Shown piece by piece: positions 1 through 9,509 of a stretch of 64,000 nucleotides of DNA (the first letter of the stretch is position 1; every line of letters starts with the position of its first letter). The translations under genes and the position numbers were made by a program. The stretch is from Aeromonas salmonicida subsp. salmonicida. Its GTDB lineage: Bacteria > Pseudomonadota > Gammaproteobacteria > Enterobacterales > Aeromonadaceae. Location of the stretch: NCBI RefSeq assembly GCF_001643305.1, contig NZ_LSGW01000070.1:62001-126000 (forward strand), read 5' to 3'. Under the pieces are notes generated by a model. That model made no database searches. It saw nothing but the letters and a program-made list of their open reading frames with translations, and was not told where the DNA came from.

Positions 1-104
1 TTGAGCATCTGCAGGTGGCGCGGTTCAAACAAACGCAGCGGAAGCTTGCCACCAGGCAGTATGTGGGAAGGCAAGGGGAACAATGCCAAAGGTTGAAGTT
101 TCAT
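1..104 (-). CDS. LON substrate-binding domain protein, N-terminal fragment
   Basis: Partial gene whose start lies at 104 and which runs off the left edge; about 34 codons are visible. The translation begins MKLQPLALFPLPSHILPGG and continues LPLRLFEPRHLQML, the typical opening of the stand-alone Lon N-terminal domain family (LPLFPL..LLPGG..LRIFEPRY). A GGAGGA Shine-Dalgarno sits about 6 nt upstream. Function in this family is poorly defined; the domain binds protein substrates in Lon itself. It could in principle be the start of a longer protein, which cannot be judged here. Confidence 0.8.
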   Translation of the reverse strand, partial: MKLQPLALFPLPSHILPGGKLPLRLFEPRHLQML

Positions 105-164
105 GTTCCGTCCTCCATTGAGTAGTTGCTGAATAGGACAATGCAGCGACTGTGCCAGAGGATG

Positions 165-191
165 AAAAAAGCCACCGAATGGTGGCTTTTT
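165..191 (-). terminator. Terminator after narP
   Basis: GCCACC-GAAT-GGTGGC hairpin (171-186) flanked by a run of six A on the left and five T on the right. Read on the minus strand it follows the narP stop at 208 and ends in a U run. Confidence 0.8.
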
Positions 192-207
192 GTGGGGAAG
201 GGGGAGG

Positions 208-846
208 TTAGTTGCGCTGCTCCAGGTACATGACAGCCGCTTCCACGCGGCTTTGCGCCTCGAGTTTCTTCAGCAGGCTCTTGACGTGAACCTTGACCGT
301 GCCTTCGGAGATATGAAGCACGGAAGCGACCTGTTTGTTGGAGAGCCCCTTTGCAATTTCGCGCAGGATTTGCATTTCGCGACTCGTTAAGCTTTCCAGC
401 TTCTGTTGCAGGTGGTCCAGCTCGTAGATGTTCTCGAGGTAGGGACGCAGCGGCTCGCTCAGGATCTGCTTGCCGGTCATCACGTCTGCCAGCTGGGCCA
501 GCAACATCTCTGGCTCGGTATCTTTCAGCAGGTAACCATCGGCGCCGGCCTTGAGCAGGGCGACCACGTCCTGGCGAGCGTCGGAGACGGTCAGGATCAC
601 CACGCGGGAGGTGACTTCCTCGGTGCGCAGCGCCTTGAGGGTATCCAGACCGGAGAGCCCCTTCATGTTGAGATCGAGCAGGATCAGATCCGGTTCGGAC
701 TCTTTGGCCATGGCGACGGCATCGGTGCCGTTGGACGCCTCGCCAATCACCTCTATGTTCTCTTCCAGGGCCAGCAGTTGCACAATCCCTTTGCGCATGA
801 GGGGATGGTCATCCACGACCAGAACACTATATTTCATCTCGTCCAT
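208..846 (-). CDS. narP: NarP/NarL-family nitrate response regulator
   Basis: Predicted 212-aa response regulator of the NarL/FixJ class. Receiver domain at about residues 5-125 with acidic pocket DDH near residue 12, phosphoacceptor Asp in LILLDLNMKG, and the conserved T and K (VVILTVSDA, GYLLKD). C-terminal LuxR-type helix-turn-helix at about 150-207 (LTSREMQILREIAKGLSNKQVA). The LNMKGLSGLDTL and ILTVSDA stretches closely match E. coli NarP. Its start codon overlaps the stop of the kinase gene upstream (TGATG), so the two are translationally coupled. Expected role is activation of nap and related anaerobic genes when phosphorylated by NarQ; NarP rather than NarL is chosen on sequence resemblance and the adjacent nap operon. 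Confidence 0.88.
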   Translation of the reverse strand: MDEMKYSVLVVDDHPLMRKGIVQLLALEENIEVIGEASNGTDAVAMAKESEPDLILLDLNMKGLSGLDTLKALRTEEVTSRVVILTVSDARQDVVALLKAGADGYLLKDTEPEMLLAQLADVMTGKQILSEPLRPYLENIYELDHLQQKLESLTSREMQILREIAKGLSNKQVASVLHISEGTVKVHVKSLLKKLEAQSRVEAAVMYLEQRN

Positions 847-2558
847 CAGGCGTCTCTTGTTAGGCTGGTGGGAAAGGTCAGATGTACGCAGGTGCCTCTG
901 GGCGGCTGTTCGCTGATGGTCAGCAGACCATGCAGCTTGCTGGCACGCTCATTCATGATGCTGAGGCCATAGTGGTTGACCGCCGAGCTTGCGATCCCTA
1001 TTCCAACACCGTCATCTGAAATCTGAACCTGAATGTTACCATCGGCGAGGGTCTCACAGCTAACATCAATCACTTGCGCGCTGGCATGTTTGATGGCATT
1101 GAGCACTGCTTCACGGATCAGTTGCAGAATATGAATGTGCTGACCCGCTTCAAGATCCGTATCAGCCAGACCGTAATGGAGCCTGATCTCGGCCTGGGTC
1201 TGAGGCTTGAGCTGCTCCAGCATCACCTTGATAGCTTCCCCCAGATTGGCATCGCCGATGCTGAGGCGGAAAGTGCCCAGCAGCTCGCGCAACTGGGTGT
1301 AGGCGCTGCTGAGTCCCTCGTCTATCTGCTGCATGGCCGCCTCTGCCTTTGCGTTATCGCCCTTGGCAAAAGAGCGTTTGAGCAGAGTGGACTGGATTTT
1401 GAGGTAGGAGAGCGCCTGGGCTAGCGAATCGTGCAGCTCGCGGGCGATGACGGCTCTCTCTTCCATCAGCAACAGCCGCTGATGTTGCAGCAGGGTCTGA
1501 TCCTTGTGCAGCACCTGGGCCAGCAGCATGGAGAAGTTTTTCATCAGCCGCTCGTCGATGGGGTGAGTGCTTATCATGTCGAGCCGGCCGTACTCCTGCT
1601 CATCCATCTGCAGATGAAAGCTCACCACTGAGTCGAGATCGCCTGGCCAGCCCTTGCGGCCTGTGATGTAGTCCGGCATGGCGTTCTGTTCAAAGCGGGT
1701 CAGCCGAATATGGTCTATGTGCTGATGGGCCGCGGCCCGTTCCAGCAGTTTGAGCAGAGTGCGCCGACTCAGCGGCGCCGCATGCAGCTTCTGGGCGGTG
1801 GAATAGAGAAAGGAGAGGGTGTCGTTGGCCTGTTGCAGCTTGGCCGTTTTCTCTTCTACCTTGCTTTCCAGCTCCCGATAGAGCTTGCCGAGCTCATCTG
1901 CCATGGTGACGAAGGCAGCCGACAATTCTCCCAGTTCATTCTCGCAATGGGGAGGCAGGGTGAGATCGAACTCCTGGCGCTGGATCTGGCGGGCGCAATA
2001 GACCAGCTGGTTGAGCGGTGCCACCACCTGCTGACGGGTGAAGCGTACGGTAAACCAGGCGATGGTGATGATGGAGAGCAGGCCCAGCCCCTCCGCCAAT
2101 GCCAGCATGCGCACCTTGAACTCCACGTGGTACTGCATCTGATTGACGAAATCATCGATGGCCGCGACAAACTGTTCCGCATTGTCGGTGTAGCGTTTGG
2201 GGGTGGCGTTCTCGATGTGCTCGCGCATCATCTGCCATTGCAGCAATACCTCGCCATAGGTTCGGCGCAGGGAGGCTGGAGTAATCCAACGCTGTGTCTC
2301 TTGCAGCTCGCGTGCATGCAGGGTCTGTTCGAACTGATCGAGCCGCCCCAGCACTGGCTGGCCCTGCTCTATTTCATAGGCCATGCGATAGGCCTGCATC
2401 CGCAGCGAACCCGACAGGTTGATCGCCTTGGCATCGGGCACCGAGTAGAACAGGGTCACCATGGCCACGACGGCGATCAGGCTCGCCATGAACAGAATGA
2501 GCACCATGGAACGCCCGATGGCGCTGCTGACCGAATGTACTTTGAACCATTTTCCCAT
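846..2558 (-). CDS. narQ: Nitrate/nitrite sensor histidine kinase NarQ
   Basis: About 570-aa membrane sensor kinase. One N-terminal TM segment (residues about 10-40), then the P-box INLSGSLRMQAYRMAYE that binds nitrate in NarX/NarQ, a periplasmic helical domain, a second TM (about 150-172), a HAMP domain (RQQVVAPLNQLV), a coiled-coil and GAF-like central region, then the HisKA_3 phosphorylation box MEERAVIARELHDSLAQ and an HATPase (DDGVGIG). The HAMP and kinase regions resemble NarQ more than NarX. The chosen start (MGKWFKVHS) gives a normal N terminus; an upstream in-frame TTG at 2633 would add 25 unlikely residues. It overlaps narP and is divergent from moaA. Confidence 0.88.
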   Translation of the reverse strand: MGKWFKVHSVSSAIGRSMVLILFMASLIAVVAMVTLFYSVPDAKAINLSGSLRMQAYRMAYEIEQGQPVLGRLDQFEQTLHARELQETQRWITPASLRRTYGEVLLQWQMMREHIENATPKRYTDNAEQFVAAIDDFVNQMQYHVEFKVRMLALAEGLGLLSIITIAWFTVRFTRQQVVAPLNQLVYCARQIQRQEFDLTLPPHCENELGELSAAFVTMADELGKLYRELESKVEEKTAKLQQANDTLSFLYSTAQKLHAAPLSRRTLLKLLERAAAHQHIDHIRLTRFEQNAMPDYITGRKGWPGDLDSVVSFHLQMDEQEYGRLDMISTHPIDERLMKNFSMLLAQVLHKDQTLLQHQRLLLMEERAVIARELHDSLAQALSYLKIQSTLLKRSFAKGDNAKAEAAMQQIDEGLSSAYTQLRELLGTFRLSIGDANLGEAIKVMLEQLKPQTQAEIRLHYGLADTDLEAGQHIHILQLIREAVLNAIKHASAQVIDVSCETLADGNIQVQISDDGVGIGIASSAVNHYGLSIMNERASKLHGLLTISEQPPRGTCVHLTFPTSLTRDA

Positions 2559-2624
2559 GCTGGCTGGCGTCCCCGACCTCTGGCAATAACCCCATAAAGT
2601 TGCGTGGGAGTGTACTCCAACTTG

Positions 2625-2633
2625 TGCTAGCAT
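2625..2633 (+). promoter_or_regulatory. Candidate extended -10 element for moaA
   Basis: TGCTAGCAT fits an extended -10 (TG-n-TAnnaT) and would place the transcript start near 2640, exactly at the beginning of the Moco riboswitch. No good -35 is visible, which is common for extended -10 promoters. Not tested. Confidence 0.35.
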
Positions 2634-2639
2634 CGAAAA

Positions 2640-2762
2640 ACTAGATGAACTCCGAGCTGTTTTGCCTAAGTCCTTGGGATAGGGGAAAGCCGCCGTCAGC
2701 CGATGTTCGAGCTGTAAGGGTCAGGAAAGAAATGCCCTGGCCTCCCGTATTTGGAAAGGTGT
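2640..2762 (+). ncRNA. Molybdenum cofactor (Moco) riboswitch in moaA leader
   Basis: The moaA leader carries the hallmark segments of the Moco RNA motif in order: ACTCCGAGC, AGGGGAAAGCCGCCGTCA, GGGTCAGGAAAGAAATG, CCCTGGCCTCCCG, and GGAAAGG immediately before the start codon. In E. coli this element lies upstream of moaA and represses its expression when Moco is plentiful. The final GGAAAGG doubles as the ribosome binding site, consistent with translational control. Identification is from memory of the motif, not a covariance search. Confidence 0.88.
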
Positions 2763-2764
2763 TT

Positions 2765-3745
2765 ATGTTGCCACTGCAAGATGGTTTTTCCCGTCGTTTT
2801 TACTATTTGCGCCTGTCGGTTACCGACGTGTGCAATTTTCGTTGTACCTACTGTTTGCCCGACGGTTATCGTCCCGAGGGTAGAAAGTCGTTCCTGTCTC
2901 TCGATGAGATCCGCCGCATTGTCTCCGGCTTTGCCGCCATGGGCACCCGCAAGGTGCGTCTGACCGGGGGGGAGCCGTCACTGCGTCGTGATTTCACCGC
3001 CATCATAGAGACAGTGGCCAATACCCCGGGTATCGAAAAGGTGGCCATGACCACCAATGGCTATCGCTTGAAAGAGCGGGCCCGGGAGTGGTTCGATGCT
3101 GGCCTCACCGCCCTCAATGTCAGCGTCGACAGCCTGGATCCCCGCCAGTTTCACCAGATCACCGGTGAGAACAAGCTGGCGGAGGTGATGGATGGCATTG
3201 AGGCGGCGCTGGCCGCCGGCTTCAAATCGGTGAAGATCAATGCGGTGCTGCTCAAGGGGCTCAATGACCATCAGCTGGATGCATTTCTGGCCTGGATCAG
3301 GCACAAGCCCATCGAGTTGCGTTTCATCGAACTGATGCAGACCGGCGAGATGGACACCCTGTTTCGTGACCACCACGCCAGCGGCGAGCTCATCAAGCAG
3401 CGGCTGCTGGATGGCGGCTGGGTACAGCAGTTGCGCGGTACTGATGACGGTCCGGCGCAGGTGTTCATGCATCCGGCTTCGTTGGGGGGCGTGGGGCTCA
3501 TCATGCCCTACAGCAAGGATTTCTGCGCCGGTTGCAACCGGCTGAGGGTCTCCTCGGTGGGCAAGCTGCACCTGTGTCTGTTCGGTGATAACGGGGTGGA
3601 ACTGCGTGACTTGCTGTCAGCCGACAGCCAGCAGGATGCGTTGCAACAGCGCATTCGTCAGGCCCTCATCGGCAAGGCGGCCACTCACAGGTTGCATGAG
3701 GGGAATGCCGGTATGACCCCTCATCTGGCTTCCATCGGCGGTTAA
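2765..3745 (+). CDS. moaA: GTP 3',8-cyclase MoaA
   Basis: 326-aa radical SAM enzyme for the first step of molybdopterin synthesis, turning GTP into 3',8-cH2GTP, which MoaC then converts to cPMP. N-terminal 4Fe-4S motif CNFRCTYC (residues about 25-32), SAM-binding [13 protein letters not shown], and a C-terminal second cluster [18 protein letters not shown], with the GG-type end SIGG. Length matches E. coli MoaA (329). The start at 2765 ([14 protein letters not shown]) is set by GGAAAGG 6 nt upstream and by family alignment; an upstream in-frame ATG at 2645 falls inside the riboswitch and is rejected. Divergent from narQ. Confidence 0.96.
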   Translation: MLPLQDGFSRRFYYLRLSVTDVCNFRCTYCLPDGYRPEGRKSFLSLDEIRRIVSGFAAMGTRKVRLTGGEPSLRRDFTAIIETVANTPGIEKVAMTTNGYRLKERAREWFDAGLTALNVSVDSLDPRQFHQITGENKLAEVMDGIEAALAAGFKSVKINAVLLKGLNDHQLDAFLAWIRHKPIELRFIELMQTGEMDTLFRDHHASGELIKQRLLDGGWVQQLRGTDDGPAQVFMHPASLGGVGLIMPYSKDFCAGCNRLRVSSVGKLHLCLFGDNGVELRDLLSADSQQDALQQRIRQALIGKAATHRLHEGNAGMTPHLASIGG

Positions 3746-4010
3746 GCCGCCAACCCCTCCGCAAAAATAGCCATCGATTAATAAGCAATCCTCAAATGGG
3801 GGTATTTTGACCTGCCTCCATTCTTTGTTCCTGCGCCAAGGGTTTGATCCAGCGCAATAATCCCCCCTGTTTATCTCCCTGGTGGTATATCCCTGAACTT
3901 GTCAGGGCCGCAATATACACCCACTCTTATAATAGGTATTGAAAATGCCTGTCATGAGACTTGCTTGTGCGCTATATGGCACCAGACGTTACCACCAGGA
4001 AGGAGTCGAT
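3746..4010 (+). promoter_or_regulatory. moaA-napF intergenic region with possible FNR site
   Basis: 265 bp without a gene. TTGATccagCGCAA (3844-3857) matches the FNR consensus well in its left half and in three of five positions in its right half. A TATAAT hexamer lies at 3928-3933 and TATATC at 3887-3892. FNR plus NarP control would be expected for nap; I could not make a convincing paired NarP heptamer site. Confidence 0.4.
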
Positions 4011-4520
4011 ATGCCGGATAGGGTCAACCTGTCACGTCGTGGTTTGTTTCGGGGACGCCTGACATCGAGCGAGCCTCAGGTGCAGTTGCCCTGGTCCGTC
4101 GCCTGGCCCGATTTCGTGGCCGACTGCACCCGCTGTGGTGACTGTCTGACGGCCTGTCCGGAGCAGATCCTCATCAAGGGTGACGGTGGTTTCCCTGCTG
4201 TGGACTTCCTGCGCGGTGAGTGCACCTTCTGCGGTGACTGCGTCACAGCTTGCAAGGCGCCGGTATTTCGTTCCGTGACGGAGGCGCCCTGGCAATACAT
4301 AGCCCATATTGAAGCCAACTGTCTGGCCAGTGCGCAGGTCTTTTGCCAGCGCTGCCAGGACAGCTGCGAAACCCGTGCGATCCGCTTTTCTCCCATGCTG
4401 GGCCGCGTGCCGACTCCCAGCATAGATACCGCCTCGTGTACCGGTTGTGGCGCCTGCGTGATGGATTGCCCGGTGGGCAGCATCCGGGTTGGTGCGCCCA
4501 GACCCGAGGCTCCAACATGA
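4011..4520 (+). CDS. napF: Ferredoxin-type protein NapF
   Basis: 169-aa cytoplasmic iron-sulfur protein of the periplasmic nitrate reductase operon, thought to help mature or interact with NapA before export. Four cysteine groups are visible: CTRCGDCLTACPE, CTFCGDCVTACK, CQRCQDSCE and CTGCGACVMDCPVG. The N terminus LSRRGLFRG resembles the SRRGILTG of E. coli NapF. The start at 4011 has AGGAAGGAG 5 nt upstream; an earlier in-frame ATG at 3939 would add an unsupported 24-residue extension. First gene of napFDAGHBC; napD follows 28 bp later. Confidence 0.94.
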   Translation: MPDRVNLSRRGLFRGRLTSSEPQVQLPWSVAWPDFVADCTRCGDCLTACPEQILIKGDGGFPAVDFLRGECTFCGDCVTACKAPVFRSVTEAPWQYIAHIEANCLASAQVFCQRCQDSCETRAIRFSPMLGRVPTPSIDTASCTGCGACVMDCPVGSIRVGAPRPEAPT

Positions 4521-4548
4521 ATCATGTATGTGTGAAGCAGGAGCCACA

Positions 4549-4812
4549 ATGAACCAAGAGTTCCATGTATCGAGCCTGGTGGTGCTGACCCAACCCCCCT
4601 TTCGTCACCAGCTCGCGCAGCAGATTGCGACCCTTGAAGGGGCCGAGGTCCACGCTGTCAGCAACGAGGGCAAGCTGGTAGTGACGCTGGAAGGTCCCAG
4701 CCAGCGTCCCATCATGTCAGCCATTGATGCGATACAGGCAATGCCGGGCGTGCTGTCCGCTGCCTTGATTTACCACCAGTTCGATGAGCTCGATGTCGAA
4801 TGCAAAGAATAG
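4549..4812 (+). CDS. napD: NapA maturation chaperone NapD
   Basis: 87-aa NapD-family protein, a small ferredoxin-fold chaperone that binds the Tat signal peptide of NapA and holds it until the cofactor is inserted. Begins MNQEFHVSSLVVLTQP and contains the family features EGAEVHAVS, GKLVVTLEG and a C-terminal helix region AIDAIQAMPGVLSAALIYH. A GGAG ribosome site precedes the ATG; an upstream in-frame GTG/ATG extension would overlap napF and is not favoured. A stretch of its interior (4719-4754) is echoed just before napA. Confidence 0.93.
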   Translation: MNQEFHVSSLVVLTQPPFRHQLAQQIATLEGAEVHAVSNEGKLVVTLEGPSQRPIMSAIDAIQAMPGVLSAALIYHQFDELDVECKE

Positions 4813-4871
4813 AAACGCCGTGAGGCCGGAGCCGCGAGGTTCACGATGCCCGATAAAAGCAATAAAGCGCC

Positions 4872-4941
4872 ATGAAGCTGAGCCAGCGCGGCTCGTCACA
4901 ATGGCTGTCATTGATGTGATTACGCAATGCGAGGAGATGTC
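4872..4941 (+). repeat. Diverged copy of napA start and napD segment
   Basis: ATGAAGCTGAGCCAGCGCG at 4872 matches the true napA start at 4942 (ATGAAGCTGAGTCGACGCG) at 16 of 19 positions. After it, CATTGATGTGATTACGCAATGC (from about 4909) resembles CATTGATGCGATACAGGCAATGC inside napD (from about 4722). The first copy is followed by a stop after 15 codons. It looks like a decayed duplication of the junction. Confidence 0.6.
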
Positions 4942-4945
4942 ATGA
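4901..4945 (+). other. Micro-ORF overlapping the napA start
   Basis: Fourteen codons, [14 protein letters not shown], whose TGA overlaps the napA ATG (ATGA). AVIDVIT resembles AIDAIQA inside NapD. A coupling role for napA translation is possible but unproven; it could be a neutral relic. Confidence 0.3.
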
Positions 4946-7431
4946 AGCTGAGTCGACGCGACTTTATGAAGGCCAACGCGGTGGCAGCTGCCGCAGCCGT
5001 GGCCGGTGTCAGTGCCCCCACCCTGGCGGCGAACCTGATCACCAGTACCGACAAGACCGCCATCAAGTGGGATAAAGCCCCGTGCCGCTTCTGCGGTACC
5101 GGCTGTTCCGTGCTGGTGGGTTCCCAGGATGGACGTGTCGTGGCGACCCAGGGTGACCCGGATGCGCCGGTCAACCGTGGCCTCAACTGTATCAAGGGCT
5201 ACTTCCTCTCCAAAATCATGTATGGCGAGGATCGTCTGACCCAGCCCATGCTGCGCATGACCAATGGCAAGTTCGACAAGAATGGTGACTTTGCCCCCGT
5301 CAGCTGGGATCAGGCATTCGACATCATGGCCGAGAAGTTCAAGGCGACCCTGAAAGAGAAGGGCCCCACCGCCGTCGGCATGTTCGGCTCCGGTCAGTGG
5401 ACAGTGTGGGAAGGCTACGCCGCCGCCAAGTTGATGAAGGCGGGTTTTCGTACCAACAACCTGGATCCCAACGCTCGTCACTGCATGGCTTCTGCCGTGG
5501 TTGGCTTCATGCGTACCTTCGGCATGGATGAGCCTATGGGTTGCTATGACGACATCGAGCAAGCTGATGCCTTCGTGTTGTGGGGATCCAACATGGCCGA
5601 GATGCACCCCATTCTCTGGTCACGGATGTCCGATCGTCGCCTCTCCAACCCGGATGTGCAGGTGCATGTGCTCTCCACCTTCGAGCACCGCAGCTTCGAA
5701 CTGGCAGACAACGGCATGGTGTTCACGCCCCAGACCGATCTGGCGATCCTCAACTATGTCGCCAACTACATCATCCAGAACGACAAGGTGAACTGGGAGT
5801 TCGTCAACAAGCACACCCAGTTCCGCAAGGGCACCACCGACATCGGCTATGGCCTGCGTCCGACGCACCCGACCGAAGCCAGGGCCAAAAACCCTGGCAA
5901 TGGCGACGCCACGCCGATGAGTTTCGATGACTTCGCCAAGTTTGTGGCGGACTACGACCTGGAGTCTGTCTCCAAGCTCAGTGGCGTGTCGAAAGAGAAG
6001 CTGGAAAAACTGGCTCAGCTCTATGCCGACCCGAGCAAGAAGGTGGTCTCCTACTGGACCATGGGCTTCAACCAGCACACCCGTGGTGTCTGGGCCAACA
6101 ACCTCTGCTACAACATCCACCTGCTGACCGGCAAGATCTCCACTCCGGGCAGTGGTCCCTTCTCCCTGACCGGCCAGCCTTCTGCCTGCGGTACCGCGCG
6201 GGAAGTCGGCACCTTTGCCCACCGCCTGCCCGCCGACATGGTAGTGACTGATCCCAAGCACCGCGCCATCGCCGAGAAGATCTGGAAACTGCCGGAAGGC
6301 ACTATCCCTGAGCAGGTGGGGTATCACGCCGTGCTGCAAAACCGCATGCTCAAAGATGGCAAGCTCAACGCCTACTGGGTGATGTGCAACAACAACATGC
6401 AGGCAGGCCCCAACATGAACGAAGAAGCGCTGCCAGGTTATCGCAACCCGGCCAACTTCATCGTGGTGTCCGACCCTTACCCGACCGTCACGGCGCAAGC
6501 GGCTGATCTTATTCTGCCCACCGCCATGTGGGTGGAGAAAGAGGGTGCCTACGGCAATGCCGAGCGTCGCACCCAGTTCTGGCACCAGCAGGTCAAGCCG
6601 CCGGAAGGGGCCAAGTCCGATCTGTGGCAGTTGATGGAATTCGCCAAGCGCTTCAAGGTAGAGGAAGTATGGCCGGCGGAGCTTATCGCCAAACAACCCG
6701 AGCTCAAGGGCAAGACACTGTTCGATGTGCTCTACGCCAATGGTCAGGTCGATCAGTTCCCCAAAGAGCAGAGCAAGGGCGAGTTCAATGACGAGTCCGA
6801 GTCCTTCGGTTTTTACGTCCAGAAGGGGCTGTTCGAGGAGTACGCCACTTTCGGCCGTGGCCATGGTCACGATCTGGCGCCGTTCGATCAGTACCATGAG
6901 GCGCGCGGTCTGCGCTGGCCGGTAGTGGATGGCAAGGAGACGCTGTGGCGCTATCGCGAAGGGTTCGACCCCTACGTGAAGGCGGGCGAGGGGGTGCGTT
7001 TTTACGGCAAGCCCGATGGCCGCGCCGTTATCTTCGCACTGCCTTACGAGCCGGCCGCCGAGGCGCCGGACAAAGAGTACGACATGTGGCTCTCCACCGG
7101 TCGTGTGCTGGAGCACTGGCACACAGGCACCATGACCCGTCGGGTGCCCGAGCTCTATCGTGCCTTCCCGGATGCGGTGCTCTTCATGCACCCGGAAGAT
7201 GCCAAGGCCCGTGGCGTACGCCGTGGCGAAGAGGTGATCGTCTCCTCTCGCCGTGGCGAGGTGAAGACAAGGGTCGAGACCCGTGGTCGCAACCGTCCGC
7301 CCAAAGGCCTGGTGTTCATGCCCTTCTTTGACGCAAGCCAGCTGGTTAACAAATTGACCCTGGATGCGACGGATCCGCTCTCCAAAGAGACGGATTACAA
7401 GAAGTGCGCTGTCAAGGTCGTCAAGGCGTAA
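4942..7431 (+). CDS. napA: Periplasmic nitrate reductase catalytic subunit NapA
   Basis: 829-aa molybdoenzyme reducing nitrate to nitrite in the periplasm; E. coli NapA has 828 residues. Twin-arginine signal [10 protein letters not shown] at the N terminus followed by a hydrophobic stretch. 4Fe-4S motif [13 protein letters not shown] with a fourth Cys in GLNCIKGYF; the molybdenum-coordinating Cys lies in [10 protein letters not shown]. bis-MGD binding segments include GSNMAEMHP and MGFNQHTRG. The start at 4942 (GAGGAG 8 nt upstream) gives the normal Tat signal; five extra residues from 4927 are possible but unneeded. Depends on NapD, the moa/moe pathway and ModABC. Confidence 0.97.
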   Translation: MKLSRRDFMKANAVAAAAAVAGVSAPTLAANLITSTDKTAIKWDKAPCRFCGTGCSVLVGSQDGRVVATQGDPDAPVNRGLNCIKGYFLSKIMYGEDRLTQPMLRMTNGKFDKNGDFAPVSWDQAFDIMAEKFKATLKEKGPTAVGMFGSGQWTVWEGYAAAKLMKAGFRTNNLDPNARHCMASAVVGFMRTFGMDEPMGCYDDIEQADAFVLWGSNMAEMHPILWSRMSDRRLSNPDVQVHVLSTFEHRSFELADNGMVFTPQTDLAILNYVANYIIQNDKVNWEFVNKHTQFRKGTTDIGYGLRPTHPTEARAKNPGNGDATPMSFDDFAKFVADYDLESVSKLSGVSKEKLEKLAQLYADPSKKVVSYWTMGFNQHTRGVWANNLCYNIHLLTGKISTPGSGPFSLTGQPSACGTAREVGTFAHRLPADMVVTDPKHRAIAEKIWKLPEGTIPEQVGYHAVLQNRMLKDGKLNAYWVMCNNNMQAGPNMNEEALPGYRNPANFIVVSDPYPTVTAQAADLILPTAMWVEKEGAYGNAERRTQFWHQQVKPPEGAKSDLWQLMEFAKRFKVEEVWPAELIAKQPELKGKTLFDVLYANGQVDQFPKEQSKGEFNDESESFGFYVQKGLFEEYATFGRGHGHDLAPFDQYHEARGLRWPVVDGKETLWRYREGFDPYVKAGEGVRFYGKPDGRAVIFALPYEPAAEAPDKEYDMWLSTGRVLEHWHTGTMTRRVPELYRAFPDAVLFMHPEDAKARGVRRGEEVIVSSRRGEVKTRVETRGRNRPPKGLVFMPFFDASQLVNKLTLDATDPLSKETDYKKCAVKVVKA

Positions 7432-7447
7432 GGCGGGGGAGCGCGAG

Positions 7448-8182
7448 ATGAGTCGTAGTCGCCGCCAGTTTCTGGCCGACATGGCCAAGGGGGCCTGCGG
7501 TGTGGGCCTGCTTGGTGTCGGTCTGGGCGGAATGGCGCGTCAGCAGGCAGCGGCGGTGCCCGCCCAGGCACTGCGTCCGCCGGCAGCCCTCGACGAGGCC
7601 GAGTTCCTCAGTGCCTGTGTGCGCTGCGGGCTCTGCGTCGACGCCTGTCCCTACGACACCCTCAAACTTGCCCGGCTGTTTGAACCTGTCACCACGGGCA
7701 CCCCTTATTTCCAGGCGCGCGCCGTGCCATGCGAGATGTGTGACGACATCCCCTGCGTGGTGGCCTGCCCAAGCGGAGCCCTGGATCAGGGGATGACCGA
7801 CATCGATCAGGCACGAATGGGGGTGGCTGTGCTCATCGATCATGAGACCTGCCTCAACTATCTGGGTCTGCGCTGCGATGTTTGCTACCGGGTCTGTCCC
7901 TTGATTGACAAGGCCATCTCGCTCGAACTGGTGCGTAACCCGCGCACCGGCAAACACGCCATGTTTTTGCCGACGGTGCACAGCGACATCTGCACCGGTT
8001 GTGGCAAGTGCGAGCATGCCTGCGTGCTGGAGGAGTCCGCCATCAAGGTGGTGCCGCGCCAGCTCGCCAAAGGGGAGCTTGGCCATCACTACCGGCTCGG
8101 CTGGGAAGAGAAGCGCAAAGCGGGCAAGTCACTCATCGGTGAGCGGCTCACACTGCCGACCCGTAAACCGGAGGGGTTATGA
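7448..8182 (+). CDS. napG: Quinol dehydrogenase ferredoxin subunit NapG
   Basis: 244-aa periplasmic Fe-S protein that passes electrons from NapH towards NapB/NapA. Begins [15 protein letters not shown], a Tat-type signal. Four cysteine clusters: [45 protein letters not shown] and [15 protein letters not shown]. Start 7448 lies 16 bp after napA and is preceded by a GGGGGAG stretch. Its stop overlaps the napH start by 4 bp (ATGA), so the two are coupled. Confidence 0.95.
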   Translation: MSRSRRQFLADMAKGACGVGLLGVGLGGMARQQAAAVPAQALRPPAALDEAEFLSACVRCGLCVDACPYDTLKLARLFEPVTTGTPYFQARAVPCEMCDDIPCVVACPSGALDQGMTDIDQARMGVAVLIDHETCLNYLGLRCDVCYRVCPLIDKAISLELVRNPRTGKHAMFLPTVHSDICTGCGKCEHACVLEESAIKVVPRQLAKGELGHHYRLGWEEKRKAGKSLIGERLTLPTRKPEGL

Positions 8183-9054
8183 GTCGTTATCCGGGAGCAG
8201 AGGCCAGGGTGCGACTGGGCTGGTGGCGGTCACACCGCTTCCTGTTGCTGCGTCGTCTGACCCAGTTCAGCGTGCTGGGGTTGTTTCTGCTGGGGCCGCT
8301 GGCGGGTGTCTGGATCCTCAAGGGCAACCTCTCCAGCTCGCTGTTGCTGGAAACGGTGCCGCTGAGCGATCCCTTGACCCTGCTGCAGTCGGTGGCGGCG
8401 GGTCATTGGCCCATCACCACCCTCTGGATCGGTGCTGTCATTGTGCTCTTGGGGTACTGGCTGGTCGGGGGGCGGGTGTTCTGCTCCTGGGTCTGTCCGG
8501 TCAACCTCGTCACGGATGCCGCCGCCTGGGCCAGGGCCAGACTTGGCCTCAAGGGCAATGGCCAGTTCAGTCGCAATACGCGCTACTGGTTGCTGGCCAT
8601 GGTGCTGGTGGTGCCAGCCGTGGTGGGTGTGATGGTGTGGGAGCTGGTCAATCCGGTGTCCTTGGCCATGCGCGGCCTGCTGTTTGGAATGGGGGCTGGC
8701 TGGGCACTGTTGGCGATGATCTTCCTGTTCGACTTGTTCGTGGTGGAGCGGGGCTGGTGTGGTCATCTCTGTCCTGTGGGGGCCTTCTACGCCCTGGTCA
8801 ACCGGGTCGGGTTTATCAAAATTTCTGCCAAGGGACGCGAGCGGTGCAGCAACTGCATGGATTGTTATGCGGTCTGCCCGGAGCGCCCCATTCTGCGCGG
8901 CCCCGTTCACGGTGCCAAGCGTGGTCACGGGTCCCTGATTGCGGCTCAAGAGTGTACCAACTGCGGCCGTTGCATTGATGTCTGCGCGGAGCAAGTTTTT
9001 GAAATCACTGTAGGTTTTGCCGTCAAGGCAGAGAAAATGTCGGAGAACACATAA
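8179..9054 (+). CDS. napH: Quinol dehydrogenase membrane component NapH
   Basis: 291-aa inner-membrane protein that with NapG oxidises quinol for nitrate reduction. Several TM segments (about residues 24-50, 72-100, 135-158, 165-190), the conserved CxxxCP motifs CSWVCPVN and [10 protein letters not shown], then cytoplasmic 4Fe-4S motifs [13 protein letters not shown] and [13 protein letters not shown]. Overlaps napG at its start and napB at its stop (TAATG), in the same order as in E. coli. Confidence 0.95.
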   Translation: MSRYPGAEARVRLGWWRSHRFLLLRRLTQFSVLGLFLLGPLAGVWILKGNLSSSLLLETVPLSDPLTLLQSVAAGHWPITTLWIGAVIVLLGYWLVGGRVFCSWVCPVNLVTDAAAWARARLGLKGNGQFSRNTRYWLLAMVLVVPAVVGVMVWELVNPVSLAMRGLLFGMGAGWALLAMIFLFDLFVVERGWCGHLCPVGAFYALVNRVGFIKISAKGRERCSNCMDCYAVCPERPILRGPVHGAKRGHGSLIAAQECTNCGRCIDVCAEQVFEITVGFAVKAEKMSENT

Positions 9055-9509
9055 TGAAAAAGCTGATTGGAGCAATGCTGGCCTGCCTGATGGCGGGTTC
9101 CTTGATGGCCGCCATCCCCGAGATCACCAATAGCACAGGGGGGATCAAATCCGAGCGGGGGAGCACGGATCTCACCACGGAGGCTGAAGCCGCCCCTTTG
9201 AAGAACTTTCGCAAGGACGGGGATCTCTACGATCGCCAGTACATGCATCAGCCGCCGCTGATCCCCCACGATGTTCGCAACTATGAAGTGGACACCAAGG
9301 TCAACAAGTGTCTGGCCTGCCACAGCTTCAAGAATGCCAGCAAGATGAAGGCCCCCAAGATCAGTCCCACTCACTTTGAGACCCGTGACGGCATGACCCT
9401 GGGTGAAGTGTCGCCGCGTCGCTACTTCTGCCTGCAGTGCCACGTACCGCAAGCGGATGCCAAGCCGCTGGTGGAAAATACCTTTAAACCGGTTGAAGCA
9501 CTGAACTGA
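9054..9509 (+). CDS. napB: Diheme cytochrome c NapB
   Basis: 151-aa periplasmic electron donor to NapA. Cleavable signal peptide [20 protein letters not shown], then two c-type heme motifs CLACH and CLQCH. A conserved region DRQYMHQPPLIPHDVRNYEV precedes the first heme, typical of NapB. Start overlaps the napH stop. The last codons (VEALN) and the following sequence are duplicated immediately downstream. Confidence 0.95.
   Translation: MKKLIGAMLACLMAGSLMAAIPEITNSTGGIKSERGSTDLTTEAEAAPLKNFRKDGDLYDRQYMHQPPLIPHDVRNYEVDTKVNKCLACHSFKNASKMKAPKISPTHFETRDGMTLGEVSPRRYFCLQCHVPQADAKPLVENTFKPVEALN

Noticed and set aside
1710-2597. 295-codon frame antisense to narQ
   Set aside because: Shadow of a confident gene, no ribosome site, His/Gln-rich composition typical of antisense reading.
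5620-7488. 622-codon open frame on the strand opposite napA
   Set aside because: It mirrors napA codon by codon; long antisense frames are expected in GC-rich genes and its translation resembles no family.
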